This document shows positions 8,390 through 17,760 of a DNA stretch of 64,000 nt, piece after piece. The position numbers and the translations under genes are program-made. Source of the stretch: Prochlorococcus marinus str. MIT 9302. Its GTDB lineage: Bacteria > Cyanobacteriota > Cyanobacteriia > PCC-6307 > Cyanobiaceae. The stretch's first letter is position 1; every line of letters begins with the position of its first letter. The notes under the pieces are model-generated. The model was not told the origin of the DNA, ran no database searches, and was given only the letters and a program-made list of their open reading frames with translations. The stretch is from contig NZ_JNAM01000005.1 in the NCBI RefSeq assembly GCF_000759975.1, forward strand, positions 178,125-242,124, given 5' to 3'.

Positions 8390-9622
8390 TTATAAACTTC
8401 TTAATGCAACAATCGGGTCTAACTTAGAAGCTCTTTTTGCGGGCAAAACTCCAAAGATTAAACCTATTGATCCTGAAATGATCATGGTAGAAAGAGTTGT
8501 TGTAATACCTACAGATGCAGGAAGCGGTGTTATCAGAGATAAAACAAATACACCTGATAATCCAGTTGTTGTTCCTATTAATCCTCCAATTGTAGATAAA
8601 ATCAATGCCTCTATTAAAAATTGAATTAATATATCTGACTGTTTTGCTCCTATTGCTTTTCTAAGACCTATCTCTTCAGTCCTTTCGCTAACAGAAACTA
8701 GCATAATATTCATTATTCCTATGCCTCCAACTACTAAAGATACTGCCCCAATACCTGCTAATAGAAATGTTAGCCCACTTGTTATGTTAGTTACTATGTT
8801 TAATGCATCTTCTTGTGATCTAACTGCAAAATCATCATCTCTTATTATTTTATGTCTCTGCCTTAATAGATTAGTAATTTGAAATTTTGCTGCACTTGTT
8901 GCATTTTTGTTTTTTGCTTCCACACTAATGAAGCTTAAACTTACCCCATATGTAGGATCCTTCCCAGTTATTCTATTAACCATTGTAGTTAAAGGTATAT
9001 ATGCATTTTTATCTTGATTACTTCCAAATACAGCTCCTTTAGGTTTTAATATTCCGATTATTTCATAAGTATGATCTTTAATTCTGATTTTTTCCCCAAG
9101 TGAAGAAGATTTATTTATAAAAAATTCCTCTTTAAGATCAGGACCTATTACTACATAACTTCTTGCACTGTTAACATCATTTTTTGATATAAATCTACCC
9201 TTGTCTACTTCAAAACTTCTAACATCTAGAAATTCAGGAGTGACTCCTGCAATTGAAATATTTAAGCTCTTAGAATTTGATTGGACAACTTCGTTAGCAG
9301 AGATTTGTGGAGCAACTTTTTTAACAGTTGGGACTTGATTACTAATTGCTAATGCATCTTCCAAAACTAGATTTTTAGGAAATGAAATACCTCTTCTTCT
9401 TGTGTCATTATTACCAGGAACAATAAATAAAACATTTGCACCTAAATTACTTAATTGGTTTTTTGCTAATGTTTGAGCACCTCTTCCAAGTCCAACAAGT
9501 GTAATTACAGATGCATTTCCTATAATGATTCCCAACATTGTCAAAGAACTTCTCAATTTGTTCGATACCAATGTTTTAGTAGCCATGCCTAAGGCTTCTT
9601 TTATTGATATGTTTCTAGACAT
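8390..9622 (-). CDS. MacB/FtsX-family ABC transporter permease
   Basis: A 410-residue permease with one N-terminal membrane segment (residues ~20-45), a periplasmic MacB-PCD-type domain (about 50-270) and three C-terminal segments forming the FtsX domain. The characteristic loop VSVSERTEEIGLRKAIGA is present near residue 310. Such proteins pair with a LolD/MacB-like ATPase for export or lipoprotein handling, but no ATPase gene is nearby. The ATG overlaps the pyk stop region by 8 bases, which suggests translational coupling to pyk. The substrate is unknown. Confidence 0.9.
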   Translation of the reverse strand: MSRNISIKEALGMATKTLVSNKLRSSLTMLGIIIGNASVITLVGLGRGAQTLAKNQLSNLGANVLFIVPGNNDTRRRGISFPKNLVLEDALAISNQVPTVKKVAPQISANEVVQSNSKSLNISIAGVTPEFLDVRSFEVDKGRFISKNDVNSARSYVVIGPDLKEEFFINKSSSLGEKIRIKDHTYEIIGILKPKGAVFGSNQDKNAYIPLTTMVNRITGKDPTYGVSLSFISVEAKNKNATSAAKFQITNLLRQRHKIIRDDDFAVRSQEDALNIVTNITSGLTFLLAGIGAVSLVVGGIGIMNIMLVSVSERTEEIGLRKAIGAKQSDILIQFLIEALILSTIGGLIGTTTGLSGVFVLSLITPLPASVGITTTLSTMIISGSIGLIFGVLPAKRASKLDPIVALRSL

Positions 9623-11408
9623 ATTTATATTTATCTATAGCTTCTTCATCATCTTCAATTTGTCCCATATAAATTACCCCTTCATTAAGCTGCAAGGTTA
9701 CTAGGTCACCATTAATAATTTGATGATTATCAATGTTTTCTACATTACAAATTGTAGAGATCTTCTTATTATTTTTATTAAAAAATGCATATACATCATC
9801 TACCTTTTGATTGGTAACAATACCTGCAATATTTTTGCTCAATGGTACATTTTCCAATAATTCTTTTGGAACAAATAAAATTTCTCCTGGACATATTAAT
9901 GACAAATCAAGCATAGTATTAATTTTTCTTGCTTTACCTGTAACTCCAATTTCACCTATCGAAATCCCTCTAGAAAGAATCTTTCTTACTAAACCAACTT
10001 TTATTAAATCTGTAGAACCACTTATACCAGTTAGTGTACCTGCAGTTTGAACCACTAAATCACCTTGATTCAAGATCCCCATTTCTTGAGCAATTTGCAT
10101 AGCTAAACTAAATGTTTTGGCTGTTCTTTCATCATTATTTACTACTATCGGAGTAACGCCCCAAACTAATTGAAGTCTTCTAGCTACACTCCTCTCAGTA
10201 GTAGTCGCCAAAATAGGAGTTGGCGGCCTAAATTTACTAACATTTCGAGCAGTTGAGCCTGATTTTGTTAAAGGAATTATTGCTCCTGCATCTAGTTGTC
10301 TAGCTATATTACTTACAGCTGCGCTTATAGCATTTGGTATCGTGCTAGGTAAATGACTCTCAATAGCTTTGAGTGGATAATCCCTTTCAATTCTTCTTGC
10401 TATGGTGGCCATGGTTTGCACTGCCTCTACAGGATAATCACCAACTGCAGTTTCGTTTGAAAGCATTACGGCATCTGTACCGTCCAGTATTGCATTGGCA
10501 ACATCGCTAACTTCAGCCCTAGTTGGTCTTGGATTAGAAGCCATTGAATCAAGCATTTGAGTCGCGGTAATTATTGGTATACCTAATGTATTTGCTTTTC
10601 TTATTAACTCCTTTTGTAAAAGTGGAACTTCTTCAGCGGGCATTTCTACTCCCAAATCCCCTCTTGCAACCATTACACCATCGCATAAAGGTAATACAGT
10701 ATCAATTTGATCAATTGCTTCAAATTTTTCAATTTTTGCAACTACTGGTGTTGAATGACCATTTTTGTTAATTAAATCTTTTATTTCGTTAATATCGGAT
10801 GGATTTCTTACGAAACTTAGGGCAATCCAGTCAACTCCTTCAGATAATCCAAAATTTAAATCCTCTTTGTCTTTGTCTGTTAATGCTTTTACAGATAATT
10901 GAACATCTGGGAAATTTACACCTTTATTATTTGATAGAACACCACCAACAGTAACTAAACATTCCAAAAGATTGGCTTTAGTATCTACTTTCTCAACAAT
11001 CATCTCAATTTTACCATCATCTAATAGTATTCTTTTCCCTTCACTAACTTCTTGAGAAAGTTTCTCGTAAGTTACGTTTGCAATAGTACTTGAACATTCA
11101 ACTTCATTAGAGGTTAGTGTAAATTTATCCCCTTTTTTTACTTTTACTGGACCATCCTTGAATCTTCCTAATCTAATTTTAGGTCCTTGAAGATCTTGTA
11201 GAATTCCAATATCAATATCTAACTTTTTTGATACCTCTCTAATAGTTTTAATTCTCTCTGCGTGATCTTTATGATCTCCATGTGAGAAATTTAATCTGAA
11301 TGTCGTTACTCCAGCTTTAATTAAATCTGTAATTATCTCTTCCGACTGAGTTGCAGGCCCAATAGTTGCTACAATTTTTGTTCTTCTTTTTAAATCAATA
11401 TTCGACAT
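9615..11408 (-). CDS. pyk: Pyruvate kinase with extra C-terminal phosphohistidine-type domain
   Basis: Pyruvate kinase transfers phosphate from phosphoenolpyruvate to ADP in lower glycolysis. The core covers about residues 5-475 with LNFSHGDH, VVAKIEKFEAI, GDLGVEMP and the MLSNETAVGDYP block. The protein is 597 residues, about 120 longer than the short bacterial form. The extension (about 490-590; SRGISIGEIGVTGKAR and following) resembles the PEP-utilising mobile domain seen in many cyanobacterial and Bacillus enzymes, but I do not see its usual TxH motif clearly. It heads the five-gene minus-strand run. Confidence 0.96.
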   Translation of the reverse strand: MSNIDLKRRTKIVATIGPATQSEEIITDLIKAGVTTFRLNFSHGDHKDHAERIKTIREVSKKLDIDIGILQDLQGPKIRLGRFKDGPVKVKKGDKFTLTSNEVECSSTIANVTYEKLSQEVSEGKRILLDDGKIEMIVEKVDTKANLLECLVTVGGVLSNNKGVNFPDVQLSVKALTDKDKEDLNFGLSEGVDWIALSFVRNPSDINEIKDLINKNGHSTPVVAKIEKFEAIDQIDTVLPLCDGVMVARGDLGVEMPAEEVPLLQKELIRKANTLGIPIITATQMLDSMASNPRPTRAEVSDVANAILDGTDAVMLSNETAVGDYPVEAVQTMATIARRIERDYPLKAIESHLPSTIPNAISAAVSNIARQLDAGAIIPLTKSGSTARNVSKFRPPTPILATTTERSVARRLQLVWGVTPIVVNNDERTAKTFSLAMQIAQEMGILNQGDLVVQTAGTLTGISGSTDLIKVGLVRKILSRGISIGEIGVTGKARKINTMLDLSLICPGEILFVPKELLENVPLSKNIAGIVTNQKVDDVYAFFNKNNKKISTICNVENIDNHQIINGDLVTLQLNEGVIYMGQIEDDEEAIDKYKYV

Positions 11409-11469
11409 ATATAAATAATATTGCTAGATATAAATAAATTTACCATACCCAAAGTTAGTTATTTAAGTC

Positions 11470-11799
11470 ATGGATTTTAAAACTTATCAGAAAAAGGCAA
11501 GAGAAACAGCACAATACCCAAATTTAGGTTCAAATAATATTTATCCAACTCTCGGTTTAGTTGGCGAAGCTGGTGAGGTTGCAGAAAAAGTTAAAAAAGT
11601 AATTAGAGATAAAAATGGAATATTTGATAATGAATCAAAAATAGGTATAAAAAAAGAGTTAGGAGATGTTTTATGGTACATATCAAATCTTTGTACAGAA
11701 TTAAATTTTAATTTGGAAGATGTTGCTTTACAAAACCTAGAAAAATTAAAATTAAGAGCAGCTAAAGGTAAGATAAAAGGGTCAGGTGATGATAGATAA
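11470..11799 (+). CDS. MazG-like nucleotide pyrophosphohydrolase
   Basis: A 109-residue all-alpha NTP pyrophosphohydrolase of the MazG-like type. Metal-binding acidic motifs are visible: GEAGEVAEKVKK (residues ~33-44) and the later KKELGDVLWYI with a glutamate and an aspartate. Single-domain members act on aberrant or excess (d)NTPs as house-cleaning enzymes. It is divergent from pyk (61-base spacer) and converges on the YggT gene with a two-base gap. The true nucleotide substrate cannot be inferred. Confidence 0.85.
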   Translation: MDFKTYQKKARETAQYPNLGSNNIYPTLGLVGEAGEVAEKVKKVIRDKNGIFDNESKIGIKKELGDVLWYISNLCTELNFNLEDVALQNLEKLKLRAAKGKIKGSGDDR

Positions 11800-11801
11800 A
11801 T

Positions 11802-12080
11802 TCAGCTATAACTTAAGCTTGCATATTGGAGATTTGTAATTAAGTTTTGAATAACATTTAAAAGTAGAAAAGCTAGTAAAGATGAAATATCAAATCCACC
11901 TATTGGAGGGATAATACCTCTAAAAATGTTTAAATAAGGGTCTGTGATAGACGTTAATGCAGATAAGACACCATTACTCCAGTCAATCCCTGGAAACCAT
12001 GTAAGTAAAATTCTTATGATTAATATGAAAGAATAAATTGATAATGTTTGGCCCAGAACTGCAAAAATCTCAGATAACAT
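11802..12080 (-). CDS. YggT family (Ycf19-like) membrane protein
   Basis: A 92-residue protein of the YggT family: two hydrophobic segments around the conserved RILLTWFPGIDWSNG loop and the YLNIFRGIIPPIGGFDISSLLAF block. Chloroplast and cyanobacterial members (Ycf19/CCB3-like) are linked to membrane organisation or cytochrome b6f haem attachment, but which role applies here is not clear. I chose the ATG at 12078-12080 over an in-frame TTG four codons upstream. Confidence 0.85.
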   Translation of the reverse strand: MLSEIFAVLGQTLSIYSFILIIRILLTWFPGIDWSNGVLSALTSITDPYLNIFRGIIPPIGGFDISSLLAFLLLNVIQNLITNLQYASLSYS

Positions 12081-12118
12081 TAATATTTCCAAATTTACTT
12101 TATTCTAACATTTACTTA

Positions 12119-12670
12119 TTATTGTTGCTTATTGGTCCGGCTTCCTATTTTTGAGAGATATTCATTACTCAAAGCAAAAGTTTGAAAAAACTTTTCGGAT
12201 AATGATAACCAATATGATCTACCATCTTTTTGCTTCCGTTTAACAATGAACTTCTTTTCTAATAATTCTTTAATATGATCATAAGCTCCTGAGCCTCGAA
12301 GAATTATAAGATCTGATTGCAGGATCTTTTTTTTGATGGCAATAGTTGCCAAGGTCCTTAATTCTGATGTTTTCAACTCAGAAGGCAGTAAATCCTCTAC
12401 AAAATCATTAAGATTAGATTTTAATTCGAGGCAAAAGCTATTATTCAACTCATTTAATGCAATTGCTGAGTTTGGACTAGAATATTTACTTTTTAGATCT
12501 TTAATTGCATCATTTATTGAATTGATATCAGAATTAGTAATTTCTGAAAGATCTTTTTTTGATATTGGTCTGCCTTTTAAATAAAGTACAGCCTCAATTC
12601 TGGTAACAAGATCTATATCAGATAGTTGCTTAGTAATTGGATCAGATTGATTAATTGTTATTACCGAAAT
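12119..12670 (-). CDS. scpB: Segregation and condensation protein B (ScpB), start codon unclear
   Basis: ScpB joins ScpA and SMC in the chromosome condensation complex. The frame encodes two winged-helix halves: TRIEAVLYLKGRPISKKDL at the N-terminus and LKTSELRTLATIAIKKKI, DLIILRGSGAYDHIKELLEKKFI further on, as expected for ScpB. The frame is open back to 12685, yet contains no ATG, GTG or TTG upstream of a TTG at 12448, which would delete the first winged helix. ATT at 12668-12670 or ATA near 12661 are possible rare starts; the end I give is therefore provisional. It lies 21 bases downstream of the ilvA stop and probably shares its transcript. Confidence 0.82.
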   Translation of the reverse strand: MSVITINQSDPITKQLSDIDLVTRIEAVLYLKGRPISKKDLSEITNSDINSINDAIKDLKSKYSSPNSAIALNELNNSFCLELKSNLNDFVEDLLPSELKTSELRTLATIAIKKKILQSDLIILRGSGAYDHIKELLEKKFIVKRKQKDGRSYWLSLSEKFFQTFALSNEYLSKIGSRTNKQQ

Positions 12671-12691
12671 ATTCCCTAATTTACCTTATAT

Positions 12692-14233
12692 TTATTCCGG
12701 TGCACCAAGGAATAATTTATATGTTTCGTTTTTAGTTTCATCCCAGTATTTGTATCCTAAAATTTTTACAAATTCGTTCCACTCATTAATTTCAGTTCTA
12801 TCGATTAAAACTCCAATGACAATTTTTCCTACATCAGCACCGTAATTCCGATAGTGAAATACACTTATTGACCAATTAGATTTCATATTATTTAAGAAAT
12901 TTATTAAAGCTCCAGGCCTTTCAGGAAATTCAAATCTGTATAATAACTCTACAAAATTCCTATTGTTCATTTCTTTAAAATCTTTTGGTAATCTTCCACC
13001 TACCATATGTCTAAGATGATTTTTAGATAATTCATCATCACTAATGTCAATGAATGGGTACCGCGAATTTCTAAATTCATCTAGAAGGTTTTTTTTATCA
13101 ATTAATCCATATACTTGCACTCCTACAAATATCTGCGCACTTAAGGAATTAGACATTCTGTAGCTAAATTCAGTTAAATTTCTATTATTAAGCAACCTAC
13201 AAAAATCAATTAAACTGCCAGCTTGCTCTGGAATTTGAACAGCCATCATTACCTCTTTACACTCTCCAAGTTCAGCTCTTTCTGCAACAAATCTAAGCCT
13301 TTCAAAGTTCATATTTGCACCACATGCTATTGCAACCATTTTTTTATCTAAATGGTTCGAAATCGCAATATCCTTTTTCATTCCTGCAATTGATAATGCA
13401 CCTGCTGGTTCTAGTATCGATCTAGTATCTTCAAAAACATCTTTTATTGCAGCACATATTTCATCTGTGTTAACCCTAATCATTTTATCTATATATTTTC
13501 TTCCAATATCAAAAGTGTTATTACCAACTTTTTTAACTGCCACTCCATCTGCAAATTGCCCTATCGAAGATAATTCAACAATTTTTGATTCTTCCAAGGA
13601 TTTAGACATAGCATCAGCATCTTCAGGCTCTACTCCAATTATTTTTACATCAGGCCATATTTTTTTAATATATAGAGATATTCCTGATATCAAACCACCA
13701 CCTCCAACAGCTATATAAATGGCATATGGTCTTTCTTTTAATTGCTGTACAAGTTCAATAGCTATAGTTCCTTGCCCTGCGATTACATCTGGATCATCAA
13801 AAGGATGTATGAAACATAAATTTCTTTCTTGGCTTATCCTTATTGCCTCTTTATATGTTTCATCATAATTGTCTCCAAATAATATAACTTTTGCTTTTAA
13901 ATTTTTAACTGCATTTATTTTTACTATAGGTGTCGTAATGGGCATTAATATAGTTGCTTGGCAATTTAACTTAAGAGCACTCAGTGCAACTCCTTGGGCA
14001 TGATTACCAGCGCTAGATGTAATTACTCCCTGAGACAGCTCTAATTTACTGAGCTTACTCATTTTGTTATATGCACCTCTTATTTTGAATGAAAATACTT
14101 CTTGAAGATCTTCTCGTTTTAAGAAAACTTCATTTTTAAGTGTACTACTTAAATTATGAGCTTTTTCTAGTGGTGTTTTTTTTGCTACTTCATAAACATC
14201 AGCTTGAAGTATTTTTTCAAAATAATCATTCAT
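12692..14233 (-). CDS. ilvA: Biosynthetic threonine dehydratase IlvA
   Basis: It deaminates threonine to 2-oxobutanoate, the first step of isoleucine synthesis. The 513-residue length and architecture are those of the allosteric biosynthetic enzyme: a PLP domain (about 1-320) with lysine 50 in SFKIRGAYNK, SSAGNHAQGVA, and the VGGGGLISG phosphate-binding loop, then two ACT-like regulatory repeats (about 330-415 and 425-510) where isoleucine normally binds. The start is the ATG at 14231-14233. scpB follows closely downstream. Confidence 0.96.
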   Translation of the reverse strand: MNDYFEKILQADVYEVAKKTPLEKAHNLSSTLKNEVFLKREDLQEVFSFKIRGAYNKMSKLSKLELSQGVITSSAGNHAQGVALSALKLNCQATILMPITTPIVKINAVKNLKAKVILFGDNYDETYKEAIRISQERNLCFIHPFDDPDVIAGQGTIAIELVQQLKERPYAIYIAVGGGGLISGISLYIKKIWPDVKIIGVEPEDADAMSKSLEESKIVELSSIGQFADGVAVKKVGNNTFDIGRKYIDKMIRVNTDEICAAIKDVFEDTRSILEPAGALSIAGMKKDIAISNHLDKKMVAIACGANMNFERLRFVAERAELGECKEVMMAVQIPEQAGSLIDFCRLLNNRNLTEFSYRMSNSLSAQIFVGVQVYGLIDKKNLLDEFRNSRYPFIDISDDELSKNHLRHMVGGRLPKDFKEMNNRNFVELLYRFEFPERPGALINFLNNMKSNWSISVFHYRNYGADVGKIVIGVLIDRTEINEWNEFVKILGYKYWDETKNETYKLFLGAPE

Positions 14234-14350
14234 ATATATATTTTTAGCACTAATTTATTAATCTAAAAAAACATTATATGATCTATTTCAAAAAAAATAC
14301 TCATTTTGCACCTCGGCGTTTTAAATTATATAGATAACTATTTTTATGTA

Positions 14351-16240
14351 ATGCTTTTAAGTGAGTTAAGTCATCCTAATGAACTTCTTGGCTTAACTGT
14401 TTCACAATTAGAGGAAATTGCTTGTCAAATTAGAGAAAGACATCTTCAAGTGGTTTCTACTAGTGGGGGACACCTTGGTCCTGGATTAGGTGTAGTTGAA
14501 TTGACATTGGCTTTATATCAAACTCTTGATCTTGATGTTGACAAGGTTGTTTGGGATGTTGGCCATCAAGGATATCCTCACAAATTAATAACAGGTCGTT
14601 TCAGTGAATTTGATTCTCTTAGACAACAGAATGGTGTAGCAGGTTATCTTAAAAGAAGTGAAAGTAAATTTGATCATTTTGGTGCAGGTCATGCCAGTAC
14701 ATCTATTTCTGCAGCATTAGGAATGGCAATAGCAAGAGAAAGAAAAGGTGAAAATTATAAATGTGTGGCAGTTATTGGAGATGGAGCATTAACTGGTGGT
14801 ATGGCTTTAGAAGCTATAAATCATGCAGGACACCTACCAAATACACCTTTGGTTGTAGTACTAAATGATAATGATATGTCTATATCTCCTCCAGTTGGAG
14901 CTCTATCATCTTATTTAAATAAGGTTAGACTTAGTCCACCATTACAATTTTTGTCAGATAGTGTACAAGAAAGTGTAAAAAATATTCCGCTAATTGGTAA
15001 GGATATTCCAGAGGAATTAAAAAATATTAAAGGAAGCGTGAGACGATTAGCTGTACCTAAAGTTGGTGCTGTTTTTGAAGAACTTGGATTTACATATATG
15101 GGTCCTATTGATGGGCATGATATTGGAAATTTAATTAATACATTTAATGCTGCTCATAGACTTAAAAAACCTGTTCTTGTTCATGTTGTTACAACTAAAG
15201 GTAAAGGATACCCTTACGCAGAAGCTGATCAAGTTGGTTATCATGCGCAATCTGCATTTGATCTTACGACTGGTAAATCTATTCCATCAAATAAACCAAA
15301 GCCTGTTAGTTACAGTAAAATTTTTGGTCAAACCTTATTAAAAATATGTGAACAAGATAGTAAAGTAATTGGTATTACTGCAGCAATGGCTACTGGCACT
15401 GGATTAGATATATTGCAAAAAAATATCCCAGATCAATATGTCGATGTAGGAATAGCTGAGCAGCATGCAGTTACTCTTGCAGCAGGAATGGCGTGCGATG
15501 GTCTTAAACCAGTTGTAGCTATTTACAGCACTTTCCTTCAACGTGCTTTTGATCAACTAATTCATGATGTGGGGATACAAAATTTACCTGTATCATTTGT
15601 ACTTGATAGAGCTGGGATTGTTGGAGCTGATGGTCCTACTCATCAAGGTCAGTACGATATTAGCTATATGAGATCTATACCTAATTTTGTGTTAATGGCG
15701 CCAAAAGATGAGTCTGAATTGCAGAGAATGTTAATAACATCAATTAACCATAAAGGACCTACTGCTCTAAGAATACCAAGAGGTTCTGGATTGGGCGTAG
15801 CTGTAATGGATGAGGGATGGGAACCAATTAATATAGGTGAAGCTGAAATAATAGAAGAGGGTAATGATATTCTAATTATTGCTTATGGTTCAATGGTCGC
15901 TTCAGCTATTGAAACAACAAAGATCTTAAAGGATATGAACATTAATGCATGTATTGTAAATGCAAGATTTGTAAAACCTCTCGATCAAAACCTTATTATT
16001 CCTTTAGCAAGTAAAATTCAAAAAGTAGTAACTATGGAAGAAGGGACTTTAATTGGTGGATTTGGTTCGGCTATCGTTGAATTATTTAACGATAATGAAG
16101 TAAATATTCCTGTATATAGGATTGGAATCCCTGATGTTTTAGTTGATCATGCATCACCTGATCAGAGTAAGGAAAAATTAGGCCTAATGCCTGATCAGAT
16201 GGCAGATAAAATCATTGAGAAATTTAAATTAAATAATTAA
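14351..16240 (+). CDS. dxs: 1-deoxy-D-xylulose-5-phosphate synthase Dxs
   Basis: Dxs condenses pyruvate and glyceraldehyde-3-phosphate, the thiamine-dependent first step of the MEP isoprenoid pathway that feeds chlorophyll and carotenoid synthesis. With the ATG at 14351 the protein has 629 residues, the usual length, beginning [12 protein letters not shown]. The frame is open further upstream to a TTG at 14306, but those 15 codons are not family-like. Visible motifs are [12 protein letters not shown], the thiamine diphosphate motif [18 protein letters not shown], and [13 protein letters not shown] in the transketolase-like half. It is divergent from ilvA and converges on psaK. Confidence 0.97.
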   Translation: MLLSELSHPNELLGLTVSQLEEIACQIRERHLQVVSTSGGHLGPGLGVVELTLALYQTLDLDVDKVVWDVGHQGYPHKLITGRFSEFDSLRQQNGVAGYLKRSESKFDHFGAGHASTSISAALGMAIARERKGENYKCVAVIGDGALTGGMALEAINHAGHLPNTPLVVVLNDNDMSISPPVGALSSYLNKVRLSPPLQFLSDSVQESVKNIPLIGKDIPEELKNIKGSVRRLAVPKVGAVFEELGFTYMGPIDGHDIGNLINTFNAAHRLKKPVLVHVVTTKGKGYPYAEADQVGYHAQSAFDLTTGKSIPSNKPKPVSYSKIFGQTLLKICEQDSKVIGITAAMATGTGLDILQKNIPDQYVDVGIAEQHAVTLAAGMACDGLKPVVAIYSTFLQRAFDQLIHDVGIQNLPVSFVLDRAGIVGADGPTHQGQYDISYMRSIPNFVLMAPKDESELQRMLITSINHKGPTALRIPRGSGLGVAVMDEGWEPINIGEAEIIEEGNDILIIAYGSMVASAIETTKILKDMNINACIVNARFVKPLDQNLIIPLASKIQKVVTMEEGTLIGGFGSAIVELFNDNEVNIPVYRIGIPDVLVDHASPDQSKEKLGLMPDQMADKIIEKFKLNN

Positions 16241-16259
16241 AAATTTAATAAATAAATTT

Positions 16260-16520
16260 TTATAAAACACCACGAGATGCTAAACCAAGTATTGCTCCAA
16301 TTCCAAATATGTGACCTAAGCAATTAGCACCAACAACTGACGCGTGACTTAAACCGCCATAAAATTTTGAATTAGGTATTTCAAAACCATCATTAGGTTT
16401 TTGAATATTTGCTCTTGCTATTGCATAAGCAATACCATTACATGTAATCATTATCATGGCGCATTTTGGAGACCAAGAAAATGTTGCTGGATCAGCAGCT
16501 GCAAATAATGTAGTAAGCAT
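16260..16520 (-). CDS. psaK: Photosystem I reaction centre subunit PsaK
   Basis: PsaK is a peripheral two-helix membrane subunit of photosystem I that binds chlorophyll and helps antenna coupling. The 86 residues contain helix 1 around WSPKCAMIMITCNGIAYAIA, a loop with the conserved GFEIPNSKFYGG-type stretch, and helix 2 with LSHASVVGANCLGHIFGIG and a short LGLASRGVL end. Start is the ATG at 16518-16520. It ends 19 bases from the convergent dxs stop. Confidence 0.95.
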   Translation of the reverse strand: MLTTLFAAADPATFSWSPKCAMIMITCNGIAYAIARANIQKPNDGFEIPNSKFYGGLSHASVVGANCLGHIFGIGAILGLASRGVL

Positions 16521-16586
16521 AAAAATTCGTTATTTTCATATATTCTCTAATACTTTTGCCTAAAAAACACAAAATTGTTAAAGGTC

Positions 16587-16922
16587 TTAAGAGTTGTTTA
16601 CTTCTAAGTTGTTTAAAATCTTGATGAAACCAAATAATATAACAAAATCGCTTAAGGTTAAGAAAAACTCAGCTGAACCATGTAGATGGTCAACTTCAAC
16701 AAGAGTTTTGTCGTAATAAGTCAATGATAGAATAGACAATATTATAGTTATAAATACAAAGAAAACTGTCAATGAAAATCCTGCTTTTACTAATCTATTG
16801 ACAGATTTAATTTTGTATAAGTAATACAAAAAGATTGAATATGGAATAATTGAAGCAGCAAATAATACAGTATTGTCAAAAGTCGCTAATTTTTCTAAAG
16901 ACTTTAAGAAGAAATTATTCAT
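16587..16922 (-). CDS. DUF3593-type conserved membrane protein
   Basis: A 111-residue protein with three or four hydrophobic segments; it matches what I know of the cyanobacterial/plastid DUF3593 family, including the HGSAEFFLTLSDFVILFGF end. I use the ATG at 16920-16922, giving an 8-base overlap with the upstream DUF2499 gene; an in-frame TTG nine codons earlier would enlarge the overlap to 35 bases. The two genes look translationally coupled and lie beside psaK, which suggests, but does not prove, a thylakoid role. Confidence 0.75.
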   Translation of the reverse strand: MNNFFLKSLEKLATFDNTVLFAASIIPYSIFLYYLYKIKSVNRLVKAGFSLTVFFVFITIILSILSLTYYDKTLVEVDHLHGSAEFFLTLSDFVILFGFIKILNNLEVNNS

Positions 16923-17217
16923 AAGTCGAAGATGTTCTATATATAACAATAGTTGCTATTGCTAATGTTGAGTTACCTATAAAAGTCAATATTCCTTGAA
17001 GCGTAACTAACCCGTACAAAGATTCTTGATTATCGTAAATGTGCCAAGTAATTGCACACATTGCACTTATCAAATTAGGAATCATAGCTAGGCTTAACCA
17101 GAAAAAAGTTTTATATTCTTCAAAATTACTTAATTTTTTAATTATAAATATTGCATAAATCCATTCAATTACTGATGAGATATGTATTAACCAAGTTCCA
17201 AATGATAATTCGTGCAA
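16915..17217 (-). CDS. DUF2499 (Ycf49-like) membrane protein
   Basis: A 100-residue membrane protein with the Ycf49/DUF2499 hallmark N-terminus (SFGTWLIHISSVIEWIYA) and the MIPNLISAMCAITWHIYDN block. The family is limited to cyanobacteria and plastid-bearing organisms and its function is not established. The start is TTG at 17215-17217, directly before the conserved HELSFGTW. It overlaps the DUF3593 gene, and the pair probably works together. Confidence 0.8.
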   Translation of the reverse strand: MHELSFGTWLIHISSVIEWIYAIFIIKKLSNFEEYKTFFWLSLAMIPNLISAMCAITWHIYDNQESLYGLVTLQGILTFIGNSTLAIATIVIYRTSSTYE

Positions 17218-17221
17218 AATT

Positions 17222-17755
17222 TTATATTTTTTTCTTTAATACGTTAAGTACTTCCTTAGCATGATTTATAGGCAATACACTTATCCATCTATAAGAAATT
17301 TTTCCATCTGGAGAAATCAAGAAAGTATTTCTATCTGAGAATGGAGGAATCCATGAACCATATTTATCACTAATAATTCCGCCAGGATCTGATAATAAAG
17401 TATAATTTATGGATTTTTCGCTGCAGAAAGTTTTATGAGAATCTTGATTGTCAGCACTAATGCCAACTATTTCTGCATTATATCTAGAAAAATCCTTTTT
17501 TAATTCCGAAAAACCTTTAGCTTCAAGAGTGCAACCTGCTGTAAAATCCTTTGGATAAAAATAAATAATAAGCCACTTACCTTTAAAATCACTTAATTCC
17601 CAAATTGTTTTTGTTTTTATATTTTTATTAAAACCTTCTAGATGAAAGTTTGGAGCTGAGTCACTAACTTCAGGAGCAAAATCAAAAGCTAATGCTGAAT
17701 TACAATTAATTAAAAGAAAAAACGATATTAATATACTTACAACAAAATTTATCAT
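17222..17755 (-). CDS. Exported PrxQ/BCP-like peroxiredoxin
   Basis: A thiol peroxidase of the AhpC/TSA superfamily, PrxQ/BCP branch. Using the ATG at 17753-17755 it has 177 residues. Residues 1-23 look like a signal peptide with a likely AxA-type cleavage (SALA-F), placing it in the lumen or periplasm. The peroxidatic cysteine lies in FTAGCTLEAKGF (residue 75). The second cysteine that PrxQ enzymes often have five residues later is absent; the only other candidate is in KTFCSEKSINY. It ends five bases before the DUF2499 start and begins six bases after the rpmB stop. Confidence 0.88.
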   Translation of the reverse strand: MINFVVSILISFFLLINCNSALAFDFAPEVSDSAPNFHLEGFNKNIKTKTIWELSDFKGKWLIIYFYPKDFTAGCTLEAKGFSELKKDFSRYNAEIVGISADNQDSHKTFCSEKSINYTLLSDPGGIISDKYGSWIPPFSDRNTFLISPDGKISYRWISVLPINHAKEVLNVLKKKI

Positions 17756-17760
17756 CAAAT

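Noticed and set aside
14306..14350. An N-terminal extension of Dxs from the TTG at 14306
   Set aside because: The extra 15 residues do not match the family; the ATG at 14351 begins the conserved MLLSEL start.
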